DNA from: Pratylenchus scribneri
Taxonomy: Eukaryota > Nematoda > Chromadorea > Rhabditida > Pratylenchidae
Direction: 5' to 3'
Assembly: GCA_030063045.1 (NCBI GenBank)
Contig: JAQSEB010000032.1
Location: 1,860,001-1,924,000, forward strand
Length of the DNA: 64,000 bases
Below, one piece after another: positions 14,401 to 23,402 of the stretch (position 1 is its first letter; each line of letters begins with the position of its first letter). A program made the translations under genes and the position numbers. The notes under the pieces were generated by a model, which worked only from the letters and a program-made list of their open reading frames with translations, did not search any database and had not been told where the DNA came from.

Positions 14401-17400
14401 AATGGACAAAAAAGCAAAAAGGGGGATAAGCACATTTTTTGACTGAACGGCCCCTCCAAGAAGAGGACTTCTCAGTTTTCTGTTCACTAATGTGGGTCTT
14501 TTGAGAGGGAGAGGAACACATTGGAGGTAAAAATGCTGGGGAAAGTGGGGAGGGGATATCCGACCGACCGGTTATCCCCCTTACTATTTTCTTGTCAATG
14601 TTTTTGGCCAAGGAAGTGAGGCGCAGCAGATCGAGAGCTTTTCCTTCCCTCGTTCCTACTTCCCCCACTGATCTGAACACAGAAAGTAAATTAACAACAG
14701 TGGCCTTCACTTTGGCTAGAAGAGATTGGGAGGAATGGGATGGATAAAGCCCGGAGCCAGTCAACCCAACTCGGGCCCAAAAAAGTGTAAATAATAAAAA
14801 GGGGAAGAAAGGGAATGGCTCATAAAAGAGGGCATCAAATGAAGGTGGATTTACTTGGTTTACCACCTATTTTAATAAAAAAAAACGAAACTAACTAAAT
14901 TTTGCCTATGCCATCCAAAATTCTTTTGGCTATATCTCAACAAGGAAGCAACAAATTTTAGGAGGCGAAATACCATTCGAAAGCCCTAAATGTCCACTAA
15001 AAAGTGGCGTTTCTAATTTTTTGAAAAGTTAAAACATTTTGTAAAATAAAAGCCATTTCCTCAAAAAAATTGGGTTTATTACATTCAAAGACAAGTAACT
15101 TTTTTTTGTAATTTGAATTCATAATATTTAAAATAGGCCACTTTATAAAGGATAGTTGGGGCTTTCAAAAGGTATATCGCCTTCCTTAATTTATTACTGC
15201 CTCGCTGAACTATTGGCCAAAGAATGAAACGGGTACTCAATCAACAGTACTCAATTGTCCCCTATCGCAAATGTCAACCCTAATTTTCACCTTCTCCTCT
15301 CCATTGTTAATGCCAATTGATGGTTGTTGTTCCTTCACTCCAATGGCTAAAAGTCCATTGCGCAATTCGCCATTGCCGTTCATTTTTGGCATTGGCACAG
15401 TAATATTCGTTCTAGGTTGCCGCCTTTCTTCAATGGACATTTCAATTGGTTCTTGCTGAACATTTGTAGAGAAGAATGAATAATTTAAATTTTTCCATTT
15501 TCCACCTTTTTCCCATTCATTTTCGGCATCTTTTTGATGAGTGGTCGAAGTTCGCAGAGTGATTTGCTACGGCGAAATGAAGCCTACACAGTCCAAAATG
15601 TTTTTGTTTGGCAAAAAGCCAATAATCTCGATGGATGGATTTTTCATTTGTTTTATAATTTTCGAACAAACCAACAATAAGCAAAAAAAAAACTATAATC
15701 CCTTCACCCTCAACAAAGATGATTGAGTTTAGCCCAAAGCGAAAAAGCATTGAAAAAAGCAACAAAATAATTGTTGGGCACACTGACCTTTTGAAGATGG
15801 TCAATATTCTGAATTTAATGGGATAAATGTAAATTGAATAAAAAATGATTCGCAATTGTTCACCTGTCGTAATCGATCCAATTCTCGCAAGGATTCATCG
15901 TCAGGCTGAATGAATTGGATAAGTGGGGCAATTATGACTGGAAGTTGTCTAATAAGTTGTCGCCTTTTATAATAATTCATTAAGAAATGAGCCAATTTAG
16001 ATGATTTTAGTACCAAATTAAAGAGCAAACTTTTGACTATCCAATGATATTAATTTTATTTAAAATGGTCAAGAAATTGTGGAGTTATGCCTGAAAAATC
16101 TTTGGAAATTTTCGCTAGTTCATAATAGTTAATTTAAAAGTTTATTTTTGGTCATATCTCAATCAATTCTGAGCCAATTTAAATAAAATTAATATTATTA
16201 AATAGCTTAAAGTCTGCTCTTTAATTTAATAAAAAAATCATCAAAATTGGTTCAATCCTTAATTAGTTATTATAAAAAGGGACATTTGGGGGCATTTTGA
16301 TGACCCCCTTCAAAATTTGCCTTTGGCGGTGCCGGCAAATCCCATCGTTTTCCATCACGATTCTTCAAAAATTTGTCCAAATCTCGGTCTCGATCGGTTG
16401 CCTCGCCCAAATTGCCCTTTCGAAGACGCAATTGTTCAAGGGCGTCCAAATCCAGGAATGATCGTTTGCCATGGAGCGAGGGAAAATCGCCAATTAAATG
16501 GCGACGAGCATAGTCACGGATGGCATGGCCTCAAATTTGTATAGCAATTCACAATGAATGCCCCCCTCTCATTTACCAGGAATGTGGGCATGGGATGCCA
16601 CTTTTGGGTCGATAATTTGCATACGAAAATGTTCCTGTGCTCTTTCAGCCTTATAATCGGCGCCATTCGCCTCCGCAAATTTGGCACTCAAATCGGCCAC
16701 ACTCGAACCGATTTTGACGTCAGTTCCCTGCATTTGAATCCATTTAATTGGCCTTTAACATATTTTTTGACTGACCGGCTTATCCGGGATCTTATAATGC
16801 GGAGTGACAATTCGAATGGCTGCCTGCTCGGTTTGGGCTCGGAATGAGTCGGAGCCGGCCTTGGAAAAATGGGTGAAAAAATCGAATTTTAATATTTTTA
16901 TTTTTTTCCCATATTTACCATAACACTCCAATTGAATTTGCCTTAACCCTTAAGGCTAATCTCGTTTATTATTTAAATTAAAAAAGTAAAGGCAATTAGT
17001 AACAGCTTCCAATTCTTTTTATAGTTTAACAAGGAAGATATGCCATTCGAAAACTCTAAATTCCCTCTCTAAAAGTGGCTTTTCCTCCAAAATTTGATGA
17101 GTCTATTTTCCTTGACCCCAGCATCTCAATCAATTAAATAAATTGTTATTTATTATCATAATCATCTCATAATGGAATAAATATAAAATTTACAAATCAG
17201 AATTACAATTACAAATCAGAATTACAATTACAATCGCAAATCAGAATTACAATTACAAATCAGAATTACAATTACAATCGCAAATCAGAATTACAATTAC
17301 AATTACAAATCAGAATTACAATTACAATCGCAAATCAGAATTACAATTACAAATCAGAATTACAATTACAATCGCAAATCAGAATTACAATTACAAATCA

Positions 17401-19899
17401 GAATTACAATTACAATCGCAAATCAGAATTACAATTACAATTACAAATCAGAATTACAATTACAATTACAAATCAGAATTACAATTACAATCGCAAATCA
17501 GAATTACAATTACAAATCAGAATTACAATTACAAATCAGAATTACAATTACAATCGCAAATCAGAATTACAATTACAATCGCAAATCAGAATTACAATTA
17601 CAAATCAGAATTACAATTACAATCGCAAATCAGAATTACAATTACAAATCAGAATTACAATTACAAATCAGAATTACAATTACAATCGCAAATCAGAATT
17701 ACAATTACAATCGCAAATCAGAATTACAATTACAAATCAGAATTACAATTACAATCGCAAATCAGAATTACAATTACAATTACAAATCAGAATTACAATT
17801 ACAATCGCAAATCAGAATTACAATCGCAAATCAGAATTACAATTACAAATCAGAATTACAATTACAATCGCAAATCAGAATTACAAATACAATTACAAAT
17901 CAGAATTACAATTACAATCGCAAATCAGAATTACAATTACAAATCAGAATTACAATTACAATCGCAAATTAGAATTACAATCGCAAATCAGAATTACAAT
18001 TACAAATCAGAATTACAATTACAATCGCAAATCAGAATTACAATCGCAAATCAGAATTACAATTACAAATCAGAATTACAATTACAATCGCAAATCAGAA
18101 TTACAATCGCAAATCAGAATTACAATTACAAATCAGAATTACAATTACAATCGCAAATCAGAATTACAATCGCAAATCAGAATTACAATTACAAATCAGA
18201 ATTACAATTACAATCGCAAATCAGAATTACAATCGCAAATCAGAATTACAATTACAAATCAGAATTACAATTACAATCGCAAATCAGAATTACAATTACA
18301 AATCAGAATTACAATTACAATCGCAAATCAGAATTACAATCGCAAATCAGAATTACAATTACAAATCAGAATTACAATTACAATCGCAAATCAGAATTAC
18401 AATCGCAAATCAGAATTACAATTACAAATCAGAATTACAATTACAATCGCAAATCAGAATTACAATCGCAAATCAGAATTACAATTACAAATCAGAATTA
18501 CAATTACAATCGCAAATCAGAATTACAATTACAAATCAGAATTACAATTACAATCGCAAATCAGAATTACAATCGCAAATCAGAATTACAATTACAATCG
18601 TAAATCAGAATTACAATTACAAATCAGAATTACAATTACAAATCAGAATTACAATTACAATCGCAAATCAGAATTACAATCGCAAATCAGAATTACAATC
18701 GCAAATCAGAATTACAATTACAATCGTAAATCAGAATTACAATTACAAATCAGAATTACAATTACAATCGCAAATCAGAATTACAATTACAATTATAAGT
18801 CTGAAAATTAAAATTCTTAAATCAGAATAAAGTTAGAAATCAGAATTAACATTGTTAAAAGATGGCGAACAATCTTCCGTCAGAAAAAGGGCAAATTTGT
18901 TCCAATTCTAATTAATTTCTAATTAAAAATATAGTAATACTTCAAGCCACTTTGTAAATGGCACTTTGGTCTTTCCATCAATTCCCCAAGATTGGCTATC
19001 GTCTCACCGAACTATAGGCCAAAAAACCATGCAGGTATTTAAATGGCATTGGCAGTGCTCAAAGTTGGTCCCCTATCTAGCATTGAATTGCTCCAATACC
19101 TTTCCCCCTCTTTTAATTTTCCAATATTATATTTCCAATTTCATTTTTTCGAACTCACCATATCCAGGGTGGCATTTGTCTGAAATTGAGGGGATCATTG
19201 AGGATGGAATATGTTTGAAGGGAGGGGAAGGGTTAATTAATGAAGTGAATTAATTAAATGTGGAATTTTGTTGGCCCTAATCGAATCAAGCGTTAGTGGA
19301 ATGGCCCCTTACACTTACATGGCGAATTTGCTCCATTTCACGCATATTTTCCTCTTGTTGCTGCTAAAATATTTTTGTAAAGAAATTTGTTTGTAAAATA
19401 CAAAGTGGATAGGGGACCGTTTTAATAGCAACATTCAGTACCTGAGTCATTCTTCTAGCTATAGCTTAATGAGGAAATAGCCAATATGGGAAGGCGATAT
19501 ACCATTTTAAAGCACAGAATGTGCCCTTTTACAAATAAGCCATTTCGAATTTTATTAATTCAAACTATAAGAATTACATGCCTTTGAGTCTAATATACTT
19601 GAATTATAGGAGGGAATAGGAAAAAGATTGCTTTTTAGATCAAGGTGTTTAATTATTCAAGAAATAATTGAAGCCACTTTTTAAAGGACTTTCATGTCTT
19701 TCGGATGGTATATCGCCTTCCCAAATTAGTTAATTCCTTATTGAGATATAATCAAAAAAAATGCGGAGGTATTGAAATGGCGGTATTAAACATGTCGTTT
19801 CGAAAAAGTTGGCCCCATTTTTAATGGACTGACCGATACAAAACGTTGTTGCTGCTGATGGCTGGCCTCTTGATAGGAGGCCTGATGAGCAGATGCCAT
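2422..19899 (-). CDS. Large 28-exon low-complexity scaffold-like protein, unidentified
   Basis: Spliced minus-strand model, 1,897 codons with stop, phases consistent throughout. Exons: 19899-19834, 19363-19319, 19179-19159, 16859-16776, 16727-16577, 16529-16321 (GC donor), 15905-15864, 15808-15788, 15583-15506, 15455-15279, 14274-14089, 13546-13058, 12685-12461, 12050-11262, 10820-10404, 9940-9670, 9288-9010, 7756-7392, 6983-6690, 6232-6212, 6092-6045, 5836-5522, 4588-4508, 4464-4260, 3850-3591, 3144-2901, 2830-2572, 2470-2422. The first ~300 residues are charged and probably partly helical. The rest is Pro/Gln/Asn/Ser/Gly-rich, with a ten-proline run, polyQ, glycine runs and a basic stretch near residue 1,600. 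Short Trp-Pro motifs recur (RWDLPAPP, RRWEPPPEKPYRWP, VVYWPPLD). No signal peptide or membrane span is seen. A cytoskeletal or adaptor scaffold is a guess only. Start chosen because it is the first ATG that splices in phase. Individual weak donors (15279, 13058) and the 2831-2900 intron are the least certain. Confidence 0.72.
3225..3562. mobile_element. Family A palindromic element, copy 1
   Basis: About 330 bp of inverted-repeat DNA. The left arm carries TTAAAGAGC..GACATTTGGCTATCAA; the right arm is its approximate reverse complement, ending in a run like AGTTATTATNNATNNNGGCG. Lies in the 3145-3590 intron of the large gene. Confidence 0.85.
3962..4243. mobile_element. Family B palindromic element, copy 1
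   Basis: Inverted arms recognised by AGCTCAACGAGG at the left and TTGTTGAGCTATGG at the right, with GCCACTTTTTAGAGGA near the centre of the right arm. In the 4261-3849 intron of the large gene; its right end lies within 20 bp of the splice donor. Confidence 0.85.
4643..5003. mobile_element. Family B palindromic element, copy 2
   Basis: Arms include the outer CAGTACTG-like terminus on the left and its inverse on the right (CGGTACTGAAT). In the 4589-5521 intron of the large gene. Confidence 0.88.
5870..5965. repeat. Low-complexity A/T tract
   Basis: Short-period AAAATTTT-type sequence inside the 5837-6044 intron of the large gene. Confidence 0.7.
7030..7365. mobile_element. Family A palindromic element, copy 2
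   Basis: Same inverted-arm structure as the copy at 3225, with TTAAAGAGC and GCTCTTTAATTTGATA facing each other. In the 6984-7391 intron of the large gene. Confidence 0.88.
7808..8189. mobile_element. Family B palindromic element, copy 3
   Basis: Arms with GCCATAGCTCAACAAGAAGG (left) and the outer CAGTACTCTCAACTGTCCCC (right). First of two B copies in the 7757-9009 intron of the large gene. Confidence 0.88.
8573..8911. mobile_element. Family B palindromic element, copy 4
   Basis: Diverged left arm; well conserved right arm with GCCACTTTTTAGAG, CATATCGCCTTCC and TTGTTGAGTTATGGCC. Second copy in the same intron as copy 3. Confidence 0.82.
9370..9600. mobile_element. Family C dispersed repeat, copy 1
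   Basis: Recognised by TTTTGAACC..TTAAACCAAAATAGG, GGTTTAAACC, AATACCCTTTAATTGTTGAC and CATTCAATGCAT. Lies in the 9289-9669 intron of the large gene. Related copies occur at 12745, 33655, 35700, 37660 and 39715. Confidence 0.8.
9990..10345. mobile_element. Family B palindromic element, copy 5
   Basis: Arms with CATTCTTTTGGCCATAACTC (left) and TTGTTGAGTTATGGCCAAAA (right). It makes up most of the 463-nt intron 9941-10403. Confidence 0.9.
10874..11228. mobile_element. Family B palindromic element, copy 6
   Basis: Left terminus TTAGGGGCGGCTGAGTATTG, then TTTTGGCCATAGCTCAATAA; right arm CATATCGCCTTCTCAAATTG. It makes up most of the 441-nt intron 10821-11261. Confidence 0.9.
12097..12430. mobile_element. 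Family B palindromic element, copy 7
   Basis: Arms with TTTTGGCCATAACTCAACAA and TCGTTGAAATATGGCC. It makes up most of the 410-nt intron 12051-12460. Confidence 0.9.
12745..13010. mobile_element. Family C dispersed repeat, copy 2
   Basis: Carries TATGTTTTGGCTTATTAGA, ATTTAAACCGTTTAATACCC and TATACCATTCAATGCGTCTT. In the 12686-13057 intron of the large gene. Confidence 0.82.
13735..14045. mobile_element. Family B palindromic element, copy 8
   Basis: Arms with AAGAGGCATTGGCCAATC and GCCACTTTAAGAGGACATTT. In the 13547-14088 intron of the large gene. Confidence 0.85.
14905..15264. mobile_element. Family B palindromic element, copy 9
   Basis: Best-preserved right terminus of the family: CAGTACTCAATTGTCCCCTA. 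With other copies this defines a terminal consensus TAGGGGACAATTGAGTACTG flanked by TA. The terminus ends about 15 nt from the splice donor of the exon ending at 15279. Confidence 0.9.
15950..16285. mobile_element. Family A palindromic element, copy 3
   Basis: Left terminus AAGTTGTCGCCTTTTATAAT and inverse arms around TTAAAGAGC/GCTCTTTAATTTAAT. In the 15906-16320 intron of the large gene, next to a GC splice donor. Confidence 0.87.
17008..17125. mobile_element. Family B element, copy 10, left half (split by satellite array 2)
   Basis: Left arm only: TATAGTTTAACAAGGAAG, ATGCCATTCGAAAACTCTAA and TCTAAAAGTGGCTTTTCCTCC. The matching right arm follows satellite array 2 at 18935-19075. Confidence 0.82.
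17190..18797. repeat. Satellite array 2, inside a family B element
   Basis: About 1.6 kb of AATTAC/AATCGC/AAATCAG units in the plus orientation, in the 16860-19158 intron of the large gene. From about 17990 to 18520 the units form a higher-order repeat of 19+25+19 = 63 bp. The array lies between two halves of a B element. Confidence 0.97.
18935..19075. mobile_element. Family B element, copy 10, right half
   Basis: Right arm: CAAGCCACTTTGTAAATGGC, TTTGGTCTTTCC, CGAACTATAGGCC and the terminus GGTCCCCTA. It completes the left half at 17008-17125 on the other side of satellite array 2. Confidence 0.85.
19410..19818. mobile_element. Family B palindromic element, copy 11
   Basis: Left terminus TAGGGGACCG with CATTCAGTACCTGAG, and a right arm with ATGGTATATCGCCTTCCC. 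It fills most of the first intron (19364-19833) of the large gene. Confidence 0.87.
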
Positions 19900-20879
19900 C
19901 TTTCTGAATTAAGCCAAATGATTATTTAATAGGAAAAGGTTGGAATTCGCGGAGAAATGTGCGCGCGAAAATGCACCGAAATTTGTGGAAAGGGGGAAAA
20001 GGAAATGAAAGGCGGCTGTTTTGGTTGGTTCCGCTGGATTGATCGGACGGGGGCGAGGGTTTTAGGGAGGCGGCCTTGAAGCGCAGGTGGAGAAGGTTTT
20101 AGGGGGTTTAGGCGGGGTTAATGGGCTGCTACGATTGCAGCCAGTAAATAGTCATTCACTGTTTTCGAACCAAAAAGCTGACCTTGTATGGAGGCACGGA
20201 AAGGGGGATTTTGGTGGACTGCATGAATGGACAAAACACATAGCAAATCGCCAGCCGCGCATCAGGCTAGATGAAAGGAGGCAAAAAGGAATGTGCGGGA
20301 AATGTGAGGGAAAGGGGAATTTGGAATGGGAAATGTACGGAAGGGGAATCGATTTGATTCATTCGGCTGGACCGGAGAAGAATTGGTCAAGAAACAAAGG
20401 GACAACAGGAAATGGGTGGGGGAGAAGCGGATGGGGAAGAGGGGGAAGGCTTGAAGCCGTTGAATGAGTCCAAGCAGCTGGACCAGCCGATGTGAATTGG
20501 AATTGGACAAGGGAGGATGGCAAGCCGGATTTTGTGCTCTTGGCCGGCTTTTGGTCCAATCCAATCCATTGGGGCCATCAATTTGCCAACCACTTTTTAT
20601 CCAATCCATTCCTTCCAGCCAGCCGCCTTATGGACAAAATGTGGGGAATACTATCTCCCATTTCCGCGCCTTTTGGACAAAATGGACGAGGAGAAGCAAA
20701 GAGGAATAATTGGGCATGCGAAGGCGATGGATTGGAGGAAAGGGAGGAGAATATGGGGAATTCGACTAGTTTGGTAAGAGGTGGCTATTCTAAAAGCAAA
20801 GGCAGCCGCTTTTTGTGAGGTGGCGCTGTTCAAATTGAGTGAGGCTATGGGAGAGGGAAAAAGTTCAAAATGGTTGAGC

Positions 20880-21215
20880 CAAACTTGCCGCCATTTAAAA
20901 TAACTAATCAAGGAATGCGCCAATTTTGATGATTTTAGTATCAAATTAAAAAGCAGACTTTTGGCTATCAAAATATATTAAATTTTATTTAAATTGGTTC
21001 AAAATTGACGGAATAATGCCCAAAAAATATTTAAAATGACTATAATTATTGATTAGTTTAATTTTCAGTGATTTTTTTGGGCATAATTTCATCAAATCTT
21101 AACCAATTTAAGTAAAATTAATATCATTTGATAGCCAAAAGTCTGCTCTTTAATTTGATACTAAAATCATCTAAATTGGCTCATTTCTTAATGAATTATT
21201 ATAAATGGCGACAGG
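20880..21215. mobile_element. Family A palindromic element, copy 4
   Basis: Left terminus AACTTGCCGCCATTT and right terminus AAATGGCGACAGGTT, with long inverted arms. This is one of the few A copies outside a modelled intron. Confidence 0.88.
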
Positions 21216-22763
21216 TTGGCTCGGTGACAAGTATAGGTGTATCCAATCTAAAGGTTCAAACGGGATGGAAATGGCGGTTTAGGGGTAGAATGGCTTTAAT
21301 GGTTGATTGGTCAAATGCGCAACAACTTGTGTGGAGGGAACAAAGGAAAGAGGAAAAAGGACGAACAATAAAAGGTTGTATGGTTTTTGGGTGGGGTGAA
21401 TATATTTGCTGGAAATAATTGAAAATTGGGGTGGCCCGTTCACATTTTGTGGGTTGATTGTTTTTGTGCAAGCCGATTCCACTACTAATTTTCGTCTCCC
21501 ATCAAAGGCCCCGTTTTCGTCTGGGCCCAAACCCAAAACCCACAACCGCATCCTTTGCCTCCTCCCTCTCAACAAATTGTCTTTTTTTGCGGGCGTCAAA
21601 TGAATGAATAAAATAAATGGAATTGAGGGGGAATGGGGAAATGGGTGACTGCTAAAGGCAGCAAGGCAATGTGGAATGACGGAAATGGATGGATGGCCCA
21701 AAACCGTGGGCCCAAAACAAAACCGGTTTAGGCGGTGGGGAATTGCGAATGGGGAAAAACTATTTGGAAGGAAAAGAGGAGGAACGAAGGAGTGCGCGGA
21801 AAATGCCCTTGGGCAAAATTGGCCGATCAACACAGAGGAAAATGGACAAAAATTGCGGCGACTGCGATGTTAGGAAGACAAAGAACGGAAAAAATTGGAA
21901 TTGGAGGGTAAAAGCCAATTCTATTCTATTTAATGCAAAATAATTTGGGGGAGGGAATTGGCCTCCTCACAATCATCAAAAAAGCAGGATTTACATGGAT
22001 CGATTTATTAGGGTAGAGGAGGGGACGCCCAAATTATTATGTCCCCTCGGGCGATAGGGGAGATCATCTTCACCCCGAAATAATTCATTCAAAATTGCCC
22101 CTTTTGCATTCCACCCCAAAACAATGTCTCCTCCTTTAATATTCTTTGTTGTTTTGTTTACGGATCAAGCCCCCAATTATCCCCCCATATTCCCTTCGTT
22201 CGCCCAAAATTCATCAACATTTTCGCCAGCAGCCGGCGGTCAAGGAAGGTGGGGGGTGGGGGGACTGGGGGAAGGGCGGTGGATTTGTTGGGAAGAAAAG
22301 TTGGTATAATCCTCCTCTCCTCCCCTCCATCAATGAATGTATATCCCCGTGGGGCGCAAACATGCGGGATTTTGGGTGGAATATGAAAAAGGGATTGGAT
22401 GAATTCATTGTCGCCACATGCGCAATGGCGGGAATTTGGGGGATGAGGCAACCGCCACCCGCCGATAATCGATGGCCACCATTTTGTTTGTCTTCGATTT
22501 TTCCATCTCTCCGAATGCTCAAAATCCTTTTTCGGGGGAATTCACAAAAAAAGGAGATGTCCAAACAAAATGCAAGTTTTTTTCTTCCAATGATTCATTC
22601 ATTCATTCCTCCAATTTATGACATCATCCAAAAATATCAAAAGGTGGGAGGAAAAATTGGTTAAAATTTTGGAATATTTTTTACAATTTTTAGATGAGGA
22701 ATATAAAAAATAATTCCAAAAACGGTGAATTGAGTAAAGGAGAAGGATGCACAGAATTTGACT

Positions 22764-22866
22764 ACCGTAAATTCTCGATTAGAAGCCCCAGGGCTTATCA
22801 ATTTCAGAGACACTCTAGAAGAGGTGGCTTCAAATAGAGAGGGCTTATTAATAGAGAATTTTCCAG
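22764..22866. mobile_element. Short inverted-repeat element, family D
   Basis: Begins CTACCGTAAATTCTCGATTA with GAAGCCC and ends GGGCTTATTAATAGAGAAT, so the ends are inverted. A related copy lies at 53577-53780. Confidence 0.6.
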
Positions 22867-23402
22867 AAGATCGAAAGTTGGGAAAGGAGGGGAAATTGGT
22901 TGATTAGAATTTTGGATATTTTTACAGTTTTTTAATTGAAAAATATGGAAAATATGGGAAAAGGATTGGGAAAGGAGACAAAATTTTATGGCCTAGACGA
23001 AGAAAACCAATATTTTTGCTAAAGGGGATTGTGCGCGGAATTGGTTTAGACCTTTTTCTGAGAAGAACAAGAAAACTAATTGATGTGCGATTGGCCAATT
23101 CCAACATGAAAATGACAACGTCGCACACATATTTAGGGACCCTACGGCCACAACCGCAATCACATTTTGCACCAAACACAAAAGAGGCAATTGCGGGACA
23201 AAAACGGTGCTGACTGGAAAATGGAGAAAAAGAATGGGAGCATTGTTTGTTGTTTTGGCCTCGGAATACAAAAAAAACACGAGAAAATAATACATATTTT
23301 TATTTTTATACAAATCCAAATTGTGCTGGGAATTGGCATACAAAATAATAAAGGAATTTATGTACAAAATGGATGTGAAAAATAAATAAATTAATCCGTC
23401 GA

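Larger units (their letters stand above)
19900..23402. other. Long intergenic region upstream of the large minus gene
   Basis: About 3.5 kb separating the start of the large gene from the stop of the next minus gene. It holds a family A element (20880-21215), a family D element (22764-22866) and G-rich stretches on the plus strand. Several open frames of 80-180 codons lack splice logic or any family motif, so no gene is called. It may contain the promoter and 5' UTR of the gene starting at 19899. Confidence 0.6.

Noticed and set aside
14369..14866. Possible extra exon of the large minus-strand gene, with a tolerable donor near 14585
   Set aside because: The only open frame needs an entry phase that the previous exon (ending at 15279, phase 0) does not supply; in phase 0 it hits a stop.
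20087..22664. Several 80-180-codon frames on both strands in the region upstream of the large gene
   Set aside because: Gly/Trp- or Pro/Phe-biased composition follows local base skew. There is no motif, signal peptide or consistent splice set.
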